A stretch of 64,000 nt of DNA from the NCBI GenBank assembly GCA_036268055.1, contig DATAUW010000017.1, positions 496,001 through 560,000 of the forward strand, given 5' to 3'. A program made the translations under genes and the position numbers. The notes beneath the pieces were generated by a model that was given only the letters and a program-made list of their open reading frames with translations, was not told the DNA's origin and did no database searches. Positions 18,624 through 26,432 of the stretch are shown one piece after another. The DNA comes from Verrucomicrobiia bacterium. GTDB taxonomy: Bacteria; Verrucomicrobiota; Verrucomicrobiia; Limisphaerales; Pedosphaeraceae. Position 1 is the first letter of the stretch. Each line of letters opens with the position of its first letter.

Positions 18624-18640
18624 GTCGCCAACTTACATGA

Positions 18641-18914
18641 TTTGGGAATATTTGCCAAGCGCGTTGCTGTATGAGGCCTCGCAAACTGAGAAGTTAGCAT
18701 TTTCTTTCTTGAGCGGATACTTTGCTTCAGCAGGGTACCAACTGATACGCGCCGCGGACGAACTAGATAAGTCTAAGCGTTTGAGGTTGGGAATTTCCTG
18801 GAAGGTTCGGGCGGCCTCGACTTGTTCGATCACTTTTCATATCCGCCGCCGCAGGGCATCGTCGGTAAAAGCGGACAAATCTTTTTCAAAAGATTCTCGA
18901 AAAAAGGCTTTCAC
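18641..18914 (-). pseudogene. Broken RelE/ParE-family toxin
   Basis: From a GTG at 18914, 17 bp after the antitoxin stop, the frame reads VKAFFRESFEKDLSAFTDDALRRRI, then a TGA (18837-18839), then in the same frame KVIEQVEAARTFQEIPNLKRL. This is the start of a RelE-type toxin. After that the expected Y-R-I-R core is lost; a second frame near the end reads FARPHTATRLANIP, like the family's closing FLHRKDIYRYFP. One nonsense codon and at least one frameshift make it inactive, while the antitoxin is still open. Confidence 0.75.
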
Positions 18915-18931
18915 GCCGCGCTCTCGAGCTG

Positions 18932-19114
18932 TCAAAAGACTTTCTTTCGGCTGACGAGCGGAGTTTTTTCACCGGTTTGAATGGCGTGAAGGATGGCCAT
19001 ATCTTCCAAACTTTCGCGCAAGGCATCGCGCAGCAAATCCTGGCGTTCTTCCAAAACTTCGGTGACAGCGGCTTTGAGAAGTCCCTTCAATCGGCGTTCC
19101 TGAATGGCGGTCAT
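18932..19114 (-). CDS. Small antitoxin of a RelE-type module
   Basis: 60 residues: IQERRLKGLLKAAVTEVLEERQDLLRDALRESLEDMAILHAIQTGEKTPLVSRKKVF. This is the usual helical antitoxin found upstream of RelE-like toxins, with the closing TPLVSR..VF motif. The gene directly downstream is the broken toxin. It could still act as a free antitoxin against a related toxin elsewhere. Confidence 0.8.
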   Translation of the reverse strand: MTAIQERRLKGLLKAAVTEVLEERQDLLRDALRESLEDMAILHAIQTGEKTPLVSRKKVF

Positions 19115-19200
19115 AATGATTCGACGTTTGATAGCCTGCTAATAATTCTACCTAGTCCGTACTCAATGCAAGGCGGCTTTTTATTGGTGAGCGCACGCAC

Positions 19201-20736
19201 TCACTTCTTCGCCCTTCGCAGCCCTCGCGTATCCTTCGGCCCCACCTTTGGCGGATTGCGCCGCTTCGGTTCAACCGTTTTAGGCCGCGACTTCGGCACC
19301 AGAATTACCGGACAACCTTCGTAACCGAACGCCACGCGCATCTGGTCGCCTAAATATTTTTTATACGCGTCCGAAAACAATTCCTCGCGATTCACGAACA
19401 GCAAAAACGTCGGCGGCGCCTGCCGCACCTGCGTGGCGTAGAAAAATTTCAAACGATGCCCCGCCGCACTGACCGGTTGGCGTCGTTCCACCGCGTCGTT
19501 GAGCGCGCGATTCAAAAGCGCCGTTGGGATTTTCTGCGTCAACTGCGCCGCGACATATCGCACCGCTTCAAGCAGGCGATCCAAATTGAAGCCCGAGTGC
19601 GCGGAAGTAAAAATGACCGGCGCATAATCCAGGAAGAAAAGATGCTGCTGCACCCAGTCGCCGAATTCGCCCAGCGTGGTCATGTGTTTTTTACGACGCT
19701 CATCGCGGCTGCGATCTTTCGCCTGCCGGCGTTCGATCTCCTCCTCACGCGCCTTCCGCACCTGTTCCTCGACGAGGTCCCATTTGTTTACCACCACGAT
19801 ACACGCCTTGCGTGCCTCCACGATTCGGTCCGCCACTTTTTTATCCTGCTCGGTGATGCCCGCTTCCGCGTCCAGCACCAGCACGCAAATATCGCTGCGC
19901 ACGATGGATTCCTCCGCGCGATTCACGCTGAAAAATTCGATCGAATTATCCACCCGCCGCGATTTGCGCATCCCCGCCGTGTCAATCAAGACATACGATT
20001 GCCGCACGCCATCCGTCTCTACCTCGAACGGCACATCCACCGAGTCGCGCGTCGTGCCCGCGATGGGACTTACAATGACGCGCTCCGAATGCGTGAGAGA
20101 ATTGATGATCGAAGACTTGCCGACATTCGGTCGCCCGACAATCGCCAGCTTGATCGGCCCTTTGATCTTGTTCTCCAACGGCGGAACTTCTTCGCCTTCC
20201 ACCACTGCGGGTTTTTCCACCACTTCTTCGCGCGGCAACAAAGCCAGCGCCGCATTCATCAACGCGTGGATTCCTTCGCCATGAATCGCGCTCACCGGAA
20301 AAATCTTTTCAAAACCAAGTCGCGAAAATTCAAACGCCGCCGCCTCAGTGCGATATGTATCCACTTTATTCGCCGCCACGAGCACAGTCTTGCCCGACTT
20401 GCGCAAACGCATCGCCACTTCATTATCGAGCGGCACGATGCCCTCCTGCACATTTACCACGAGAATGATGACGCTTGCCGATTCAATCGCCAGTTCCACC
20501 TGGTCGAGCGCAGCCTTGGTGATCACATCCATCGCTTTTTCGCGCCGCAGCAAGCCGATGCCGCCCGTGTCCACCATCGTGAAAGCGCGGCCACCCCATT
20601 CCGCCTCGGCGCTCACGCGGTCGCGCGTCACCCCGGGCTCGTCATGCACGATGGCGATGCGCTTGCCCACGATGCGATTAAACAACGCCGACTTCCCGAC
20701 ATTCGGACGACCCACTATGGCAATAAGACCAGACAT
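19201..20736 (-). CDS. der: Ribosome-assembly GTPase Der (EngA)
   Basis: 511 residues from ATG 20736 (MSGLIAIVGRPNVGKSALF). It has two tandem Era-like G domains, each with GRPNVGKS, a DxxG (DTGG; DTAG) and NKxD (NKVD; NKWD), followed by a KH-like domain (FFYATQVRQAPPTFLLFVNREELF). It acts in 50S subunit maturation. The linker between the G domains is long and acidic (EEVVEKPAVVEGEEVPP). The second G domain contains an insertion of charged residues (VRKAREEEIERRQAKDRSRDERRKKH) after NKWD. The C-terminus is Lys/Arg-rich. Confidence 0.96.
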   Translation of the reverse strand: MSGLIAIVGRPNVGKSALFNRIVGKRIAIVHDEPGVTRDRVSAEAEWGGRAFTMVDTGGIGLLRREKAMDVITKAALDQVELAIESASVIILVVNVQEGIVPLDNEVAMRLRKSGKTVLVAANKVDTYRTEAAAFEFSRLGFEKIFPVSAIHGEGIHALMNAALALLPREEVVEKPAVVEGEEVPPLENKIKGPIKLAIVGRPNVGKSSIINSLTHSERVIVSPIAGTTRDSVDVPFEVETDGVRQSYVLIDTAGMRKSRRVDNSIEFFSVNRAEESIVRSDICVLVLDAEAGITEQDKKVADRIVEARKACIVVVNKWDLVEEQVRKAREEEIERRQAKDRSRDERRKKHMTTLGEFGDWVQQHLFFLDYAPVIFTSAHSGFNLDRLLEAVRYVAAQLTQKIPTALLNRALNDAVERRQPVSAAGHRLKFFYATQVRQAPPTFLLFVNREELFSDAYKKYLGDQMRVAFGYEGCPVILVPKSRPKTVEPKRRNPPKVGPKDTRGLRRAKK

Positions 20737-20828
20737 AACACCAGCATGCCGGACAAACCCCCATCGCGAAAGGCAAAAGCGCACGGATCTAATGCTGCGA
20801 GCACTCTCTCGATAGAACCGGAAAAGTG

Positions 20829-20853
20829 AGCACTTGAAACTTGAAACTCCTTC
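20829..20853. repeat. Half-site of the TTTCAAG dispersed repeat
   Basis: The string cacttgaaacttgaaactcc is the same as one arm of the inverted repeat at 22100-22187, in the same orientation as that element's right arm. It lies between der and the next gene and includes the ATG at 20841, which is one reason not to start the next protein there. Confidence 0.7.
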
Positions 20854-20876
20854 CCGGGAAACCCATTGTCCATCGG

Positions 20877-22094
20877 ATGCCGCTTAATTCGTTGTTCAAA
20901 GATGTGGATCGTCGTACCGCCTGGCTGCGCGTGGTTCTTCTCGGCGCGACCCTTTCCGGGCTGCTCACTTCGATCCCGCTTTGGCTCAACGCGCGGATGT
21001 TTCCCTTGATTCCCATCGTCCCCGGTTTTCCAACCTTGCCCGCGCCCCTCGACACCATTTTTTTCCTGCTCATGCTGGCGAGTTTGCTGGCCGCGTTTTG
21101 GTTTTATCGGCCGGCCATAAAATGTTTTTTGCTCCTTGGCTTGTTTGCGTTTTGTGAAGACCAGAATCGCGGGCAACCGTGGTTTTACCTGTATTATATA
21201 TTGCTCGGTTTGACGTTGCTGCCACCTCCCAGCGCTATCGCTGCGGCGCGGCTCGCCATTTCCGCGATGTATATCTGGAGCGGGCTGCAAAAATTAAACG
21301 CCCGCTTCTTCGCCGTCGAACCCGCGTGGTTTATCAGCCCGGCGACGCATTGGCATTTGCCCGGTTTTGTTCTTGGCTTCATGCGTAGCGTCGTCTGGTG
21401 CGCGCCTTTCATTGAAATCGGCATCGCCACCGCCGTCTGGTCGAAGCAAATCTGGCGGGTGGCGATTGCGGTTGTGATCCTCATTCATCTCGGCTCGGTC
21501 CTGCTGCTCGGCCCGCTCGGCTACAATTATAACTGGGTCGTGCTGCCGTGGAACTTCGCGATGATCGGCCTCGTCGGTGTGCTCTTCTGGCGTGGCAAAC
21601 CGTTCGAACTCGTGAAAGCCGAACCGCAATCATCCGGTCAAATTAATTTTGTCCAAGCCTTCAACGACCTTCGTCGTTCACCGATCGGGTTCGGTGTCAT
21701 TATCGCATTTGCAATTCTTCCCGCGCTGAGTTTTGTTGGCCTGTGGGACTCTTATTTTTCATTCGCGCTTTATTCAGAGAATTCCGCCACTGCGAATATT
21801 TTTGTCAGCAAGGCCTTCGCCGATCGCTTGCCGCCGAAACTGGCTGGGGATGTAATTCCTTATGGAAAATTCGACCCGCAATATCAAGGGCCATACATTT
21901 TTCGCTACGCCGTGTGGGGTTACCAGGAACTACATGTCCCGCCGATTTCCGAGCCGCGCGCCTTTCACGCTGTTTTTAAGTATCTGCGCAAATACTCCGA
22001 GGCGCCGGGCGACTTGCGCATGATCACCGGTGACCGCCGCGGCGACGTCATCTTTTACGAGGGCGATTTTCATCAGTTGCTCAAGGCGAAATGA
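20877..22094 (+). CDS. Polytopic membrane protein (DoxX/HTTM-like)
   Basis: About 405 residues from ATG 20877; an in-frame ATG at 20841 lies inside a dispersed repeat and is not used. Roughly eight to ten membrane helices are visible (LRVVLLGATLSGLLTSIPLWL, IFFLLMLASLLAAFWF, IWRVAIAVVILIHLGSVLLLGPLG, FGVIIAFAILPALSFVGLW). The segment ISAMYIWSGLQKLNARF resembles the DoxX/HTTM core helix with its conserved Gly and Lys. The soluble C-terminal about 110 residues are unrelated to anything I know. Function unknown. Confidence 0.7.
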   Translation: MPLNSLFKDVDRRTAWLRVVLLGATLSGLLTSIPLWLNARMFPLIPIVPGFPTLPAPLDTIFFLLMLASLLAAFWFYRPAIKCFLLLGLFAFCEDQNRGQPWFYLYYILLGLTLLPPPSAIAAARLAISAMYIWSGLQKLNARFFAVEPAWFISPATHWHLPGFVLGFMRSVVWCAPFIEIGIATAVWSKQIWRVAIAVVILIHLGSVLLLGPLGYNYNWVVLPWNFAMIGLVGVLFWRGKPFELVKAEPQSSGQINFVQAFNDLRRSPIGFGVIIAFAILPALSFVGLWDSYFSFALYSENSATANIFVSKAFADRLPPKLAGDVIPYGKFDPQYQGPYIFRYAVWGYQELHVPPISEPRAFHAVFKYLRKYSEAPGDLRMITGDRRGDVIFYEGDFHQLLKAK

Positions 22095-22099
22095 AAGGA

Positions 22100-22187
22100 A
22101 GTTTTCAGTTTCAAGTTTTCAGCGGGGAGAAGAAGATCGCCATTTTCTTGCTGAAAACTTGACACTTGAAACTTGAAACTTCTTGCC
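22100..22187. repeat. Full inverted copy of the TTTCAAG dispersed repeat
   Basis: The left arm (22100-22130, gttttcagtttcaagttttc then agcggggaga) and right arm (22150-22187, ctgaaaacttgacacttgaa then acttgaaact) are reverse complements with a few mismatches, around a spacer of about 20 bases. The transcript would fold into a long hairpin. It sits between the membrane protein and the sensor kinase. Confidence 0.75.
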
Positions 22188-22222
22188 TCTTGCCTTCACT
22201 TTCACTGGCAGCCAAACTGCAA

Positions 22223-25200
22223 ATGAATATGCCGAAGCGAAGCTGGATACGCGTGGTGAGTTGGGCATTGCTCAGCGGCATTTTTTTCTGCGCTTCCGCA
22301 ATGGCCGTCCCGCGTTACAACGTGGACGTCTGGAACACCAAGAAGGGCTTGCCGGAAAATACCGTCATCGCCATGACACGGACGCACGATGGCTATCTCT
22401 GGCTCGGCACTTATAACGGCTGCCTCGTCCGCTTCGACGGTGTGCGCTTCACCACCTTCGACGAAAGCACCACCCCCGGTCTGGACAACAGCCCCATCGT
22501 TTATCTTTTTGAAGACAGCCGCAGCAACTTGTGGGTCGGCACGCAATCCTCCGGCGTGCTGCTGATCAAAAACGGCATCGTATTCCCGCAACCCATCGGC
22601 GGTCATACGCGTGAAAGCCGCCTCGTTTCCGCGTGCGAAGATTCCTCCGGCGCGATTTGGTTTTATACCATGGATGGGCGCGTTTTTCGCTACAGCAATG
22701 ATCAGGTTCAGGAGGCGCACATTCCGACGCTTGATGTCCCCAGCAACTGTCGCGCGCTCATTTCTGAAAAGTCCGGCCTCGTTTGGATGGGAACTGATCG
22801 GCGCGTCTTCGGCATCAATCCCAACCCGGCCGTCGGTGCTGAGTTCGTCGAAAAAGTTTTGGAAGTCACCAACCAGCTTGATTTTCTCCTCGCCAGCAAA
22901 TCCGGTGGCTATTGGCGTTTCGCCAGTCATGAAATCCAAAAATGGAACGGCGATCACCTCGAGCGTAGCCTCGGCGCTTACCCGTGGCACACTCGGATTA
23001 ATTGCGCCTGCGAAGACCGCGACGGCCATCTCGTGATCGGCACTGATAACGAAGGCATTTGGCTGATTGATGCCGAAGGCAAAACCCCGCCGGTGAATTT
23101 GTCGGACACCGGCGGCTTATCGTCCGATACAATTTTGTCCGTGAGCGCGGACGCGGAAGGCAGTGTTTGGGTGGGCACTGACGGCCGCGGGTTGAATCGC
23201 ATTCAACGTGAATTATTTGAAGTGGTTCCCGAGACGCGCGGCGTGACCGTCCTTTCGGTTCGCGACGATGGCCACGACGGCATGTGGTTCGGCACGTTCG
23301 GTGGCGGTCTTCGGCATCTGCAAAATAATACCGTGGAACAGATCGGCGTGGCGCAAGCTGATGCCACGAACCTGGCCATTCGCAGTATTTGTGTGGATGC
23401 TGATAAAAAAACCTGGGTCGGCGCGGACGGCAACGGCGTGCTGCTGGTGAACGGCGCTTCGTTCGCGCGACCGGTCGAATTTGCCAAAGCCAACCAGCAC
23501 ATCTCCGTCATCTTTGAAGACCGCAATCATCGCCTGTGGTTCGGCACGCAAGGCGGTTTGGTGTTGTATGACGGGCGCAGTTGGCGGGTGATGACCACGC
23601 GCGATAATTTATCCTCCGATGTTATTCGCGCGATCGCCGACGATGCCGATGGAAATGTCTGGATCGGCACCGACGGCGGCGGCGTCAATCGCTGGCACGA
23701 CGGACAAATCACCGCGTTTCAAAAAAAGGACGGCCTGCCCAGCGACCACGTCTCCGCATTGTTTGTAGATGCGGAAAATATTTTGTGGGTCGGCACTTCC
23801 AGCGGCCTTGGCCGATTTCACGCGGGCGCGTGGTCGCGTTATACCACCGCCGAAGGACTCGCCGGCAACAGCATTGATTATCTCAACGACGATGCCCAAA
23901 GCAATTTGTGGGTCGGTTCCAGCGCGGGCCTGATGCGCGTCTCCAAGCAATCGCTGGCCGATGTTGCGCAAGGCCGCCAAAATCATCTCGAATGCCGCAC
24001 CTATGGCGAACCCGACGGCTTGCCCACGCGCGAATGCACTCCCGGCGCCCAACCCGCCACCTGGCGAACGGGCGAAGGCGAACTGTGGTTCGCCACCATC
24101 AGCGGCCTCGTTTATGTGAATCCCGCCGAGCTTCGCCAAAACACCAACCTTCCGCCGGTCGTCATCGAATCGGTGGAGGTTGGCGGCGCACCCATTGAGA
24201 CAAACAATCTGCGCGTCTCGTTGCCGCCCGTCGTCATCGTTCCTGCGGGCCGGGAAGGCGTGGACATCCAATACACGAGCCTCAATCTCGCCGCCGCCGA
24301 CAAGACGCGTTTTCGCTATCGCATGGAAGGCCACGATCATCTGTGGACCGAAGCTGGTGAAACCCGCAGTGCGCATTATCCGAACCTGCCGCCCGGCAAT
24401 TATCTTTTCCACGTCATCGCAGGAAATGAAGATGATGTTTGGAATTATAACGGCGCGACGCTCGCTTTCATCATCGAACCGCCTTACTGGCAGAAATGGT
24501 GGTTCCGCACGGCGATGGCGTTGGTGTTGCTCGGGCTGATTATCTCCATCGTGCGTTATCTTTCGACCCAGCGCCTCCAACGCCAGCTTGAAGGCATGCG
24601 CCAGCAGCAAGCCCTTGAAAAAGAGCGCGCGCGCATCGCTCGCGACATCCATGACCAGCTCGGCGCAAGTCTCACGCAAGTTTCGATGCTCGGCGAAATG
24701 GTCGAGAGCGATAAAAATGAACCCGCCGAAGTCGAGGCCCACGCGCGCCAGATTTCCCAAACCGCCCGCGACACTTCCCGCGTCCTCGACGAAATCGTCT
24801 GGACCGTCAATCCCTCGAACGACACGCTCGAAGGCCTCATCAATTACGTTTGCAAATACGCGCAGGAATATTTCGCCGTCGCCGGTTTGCGCTACCGGCT
24901 CGATGTCCCCGCGCAACTCCCTGCCACGGATATTTCACCCGAGGTGCGCCATAATGTTTTTCTTGCGGCGAAGGAAGCCGTGACGAATGTCGTGCGCCAC
25001 GCGAAAGCCACCGAGGTTTGGTTGCGCCTGCATTTCGAGCCGGGTAAATTCATTCTTGAGTTGCAGGACAACGGCCGCGGCCCCGTCGGGCTCGAGGGCA
25101 AGCAATCCAGAAATGGATTGCGCAACATGCACAAAAGAATGGAAGATGTGGGCGGCAGTTTTTCGATCACGGCGGCGCCCGGCGGCGGTGCGCTGGTGCG

Positions 25201-25231
25201 TTTGACCGTGCCCATCAGGAATGTTGAATGA
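22223..25231 (+). CDS. Beta-propeller sensor histidine kinase (HisKA_3 type)
   Basis: About 1002 residues from ATG 22223 (a second ATG follows two codons on). After a signal peptide (VSWALLSGIFFCASAMA) come about 650 residues of Reg_prop repeats (NLWVGTQSSGVL, SVWVGTDGRGLNRI, NVWIGTDGGGVNRW), forming two periplasmic seven-bladed propellers. A Y_Y_Y domain (VDIQYTSLNLAAADKTRFRYRMEGHD) and one membrane helix (WFRTAMALVLLGLIISIVRYL) follow. The kinase core has the phosphoacceptor His in RIARDIHDQLGASL and the ATP-binding HATPase (EAVTNVVRHA, DNGRG, GLRNMHKRM). It signals to the response regulator directly downstream. The ligand, possibly a polysaccharide fragment, is unknown. Confidence 0.93.
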   Translation: MNMPKRSWIRVVSWALLSGIFFCASAMAVPRYNVDVWNTKKGLPENTVIAMTRTHDGYLWLGTYNGCLVRFDGVRFTTFDESTTPGLDNSPIVYLFEDSRSNLWVGTQSSGVLLIKNGIVFPQPIGGHTRESRLVSACEDSSGAIWFYTMDGRVFRYSNDQVQEAHIPTLDVPSNCRALISEKSGLVWMGTDRRVFGINPNPAVGAEFVEKVLEVTNQLDFLLASKSGGYWRFASHEIQKWNGDHLERSLGAYPWHTRINCACEDRDGHLVIGTDNEGIWLIDAEGKTPPVNLSDTGGLSSDTILSVSADAEGSVWVGTDGRGLNRIQRELFEVVPETRGVTVLSVRDDGHDGMWFGTFGGGLRHLQNNTVEQIGVAQADATNLAIRSICVDADKKTWVGADGNGVLLVNGASFARPVEFAKANQHISVIFEDRNHRLWFGTQGGLVLYDGRSWRVMTTRDNLSSDVIRAIADDADGNVWIGTDGGGVNRWHDGQITAFQKKDGLPSDHVSALFVDAENILWVGTSSGLGRFHAGAWSRYTTAEGLAGNSIDYLNDDAQSNLWVGSSAGLMRVSKQSLADVAQGRQNHLECRTYGEPDGLPTRECTPGAQPATWRTGEGELWFATISGLVYVNPAELRQNTNLPPVVIESVEVGGAPIETNNLRVSLPPVVIVPAGREGVDIQYTSLNLAAADKTRFRYRMEGHDHLWTEAGETRSAHYPNLPPGNYLFHVIAGNEDDVWNYNGATLAFIIEPPYWQKWWFRTAMALVLLGLIISIVRYLSTQRLQRQLEGMRQQQALEKERARIARDIHDQLGASLTQVSMLGEMVESDKNEPAEVEAHARQISQTARDTSRVLDEIVWTVNPSNDTLEGLINYVCKYAQEYFAVAGLRYRLDVPAQLPATDISPEVRHNVFLAAKEAVTNVVRHAKATEVWLRLHFEPGKFILELQDNGRGPVGLEGKQSRNGLRNMHKRMEDVGGSFSITAAPGGGALVRLTVPIRNVE

Positions 25232-25232
25232 T

Positions 25233-25859
25233 ATGGCGACCAACGTATCCATCGTGGAAGACAACGACCAGCTTCGCGGGACGCTTGCGCGCCTCATCAA
25301 TCGCGAAGAAGGTTTCCGCTGCCTCAGCCAATATCCCAGCGCCGAAGCCGCACTCGAAGCGCTCCCGAACGACAAGCCCGACGTCGTCCTCATGGACATC
25401 AATCTTCCCGGCATCAATGGCGTCGAATGCGTGCGCAAACTCAAACAACTCTCACCCACGACGCAGGTCGTGATGCTCACCGCCTACGAGGACACCGAGA
25501 ATATTTTCAACGCCCTCGCCGCCGGCGCAAACGGTTATCTGCTCAAACGCGCGCCCCGCGCCGAGTTGCTCGACGCCTTGCGCGAAGTTTGCCGCGGTGG
25601 TTCCCCCATGACCACGCACATCGCACGTAAAGTCGTTCAGTCTTTCCAGAAAGCGGGCGTCAGCGCGCAACCCACCGAGAATCTCTCCACGCGCGAACAG
25701 GAAGTGCTCGATTGCCTGAGCCAAGGCTTTCTCTACAAGGAAATCGCCGAGAAACTCGGCATTAGTTACGAGACGGTTCACACCTACATCCGGCGCATTT
25801 ACGAAAAACTCCAGGTTCGTACCCGCACCGAGGCCGTCGCGAAATTTCTTCGCCGCTGA
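25233..25859 (+). CDS. NarL/LuxR-family response regulator
   Basis: 208 residues from ATG 25233; an upstream in-frame ATG at 25221 overlaps the kinase end. The receiver domain has the acidic pair at E9/D10, phosphoacceptor D55 (VVLMDINLPG), T83 region VVMLTAYED and K105 region GYLLKRA. The C-terminal LuxR helix-turn-helix is LSTREQEVLDCLSQGFLYKEIAEKLGISYETVHTYIRRIYEKL. It is coupled to the kinase at 22223, with start and stop separated by one base. It should activate or repress target genes once phosphorylated; targets are not visible here. Confidence 0.95.
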   Translation: MATNVSIVEDNDQLRGTLARLINREEGFRCLSQYPSAEAALEALPNDKPDVVLMDINLPGINGVECVRKLKQLSPTTQVVMLTAYEDTENIFNALAAGANGYLLKRAPRAELLDALREVCRGGSPMTTHIARKVVQSFQKAGVSAQPTENLSTREQEVLDCLSQGFLYKEIAEKLGISYETVHTYIRRIYEKLQVRTRTEAVAKFLRR

Positions 25860-25883
25860 CCGAATCGTTGTTTGCGCTCTACA

Positions 25884-25979
25884 TTAGCGCAGCACGACCA
25901 CGATAATCACAATTAGCAGAATCAAGCCCAAACCTCCGCCACCGACCCAAATCAGCGTGCCTAACATAGGAGTCAACAT
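25884..25979 (-). CDS. 31-residue hydrophobic membrane peptide
   Basis: An ATG at 25979 preceded by GAAAGG (about 7 bases away) opens a 31-residue frame: MLTPMLGTLIWVGGGGLG then LILLIVIIVVVLR. It is a single glycine-rich membrane helix with one terminal Arg, similar in style to the DUF3309 group of tiny bacterial membrane proteins. It lies opposite and just after the response regulator, and the good ribosome-binding site supports expression. Confidence 0.55.
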   Translation of the reverse strand: MLTPMLGTLIWVGGGGLGLILLIVIIVVVLR

Positions 25980-26311
25980 AGAGTGCCTTTCGTTTGTACG
26001 TCGCAGTTCATGTCTCCGTTTTATCAGTTTCCGTACCGTCGCGTTACTGATGTATTTGTTGGGTTTTTAGCGATAAAAATTGCCCCAAGGCTGCGAATTG
26101 CAAAGAAGCCAGCAACCTCTGGCAAAATGCGAAAAACCGACTGAATTTAATTTTTGCGCGTTGTCCCCAGTACTGGTGACTGGCAGCCCGTCGCCAATCG
26201 GCTATCGTGTTGGCGTTGACGATGCAAAAACGCAGTGTTCTGTGTGTGTTTTAAGGTGTATGTCTGCGGCACCGCATCATTGAAATCGAAAATTGAAATT
26301 TGTTCTCATCG

Positions 26312-26346
26312 GAAAGGCCGGACGAAAGTCCGGCCTTTCTATTTTT
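26312..26346 (+). terminator. Strong rightward terminator without an obvious gene
   Basis: A perfect 12-bp stem GAAAGGCCGGAC/GTCCGGCCTTTC (26312-26323, 26328-26339) with a GAAA tetraloop is followed by TATTTTTT. The nearest rightward gene, the response regulator, ends 450 bp upstream. The stretch 25980-26311 has no convincing gene and may encode a small RNA. Confidence 0.85.
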
Positions 26347-26385
26347 TATAGGTAGCAGTTTTCCTTTTCCCCCTCCATCTCCTCT

Positions 26386-26425
26386 CGACCTCCGCGTCTC
26401 CGCGCCTCCGCGTTTAATCCGGCCT
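26386..26425. repeat. CTCCGCG dispersed repeat, copy 1
   Basis: The sequence cctccgcgtctccgcgcctc and its continuation match the repeat at 52909-52950, which also sits directly past the 3' end of a leftward gene. It is a short iterated CTCCG(C/T)GxCTCCGCG block. Confidence 0.6.
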
Positions 26426-26432
26426 TTTACCC

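Noticed and set aside
26221-26262. A 10-codon frame (MQKRSVLCVF) as a leader peptide before the orphan terminator
   Set aside because: No ribosome-binding site and no gene after the terminator that it could regulate.
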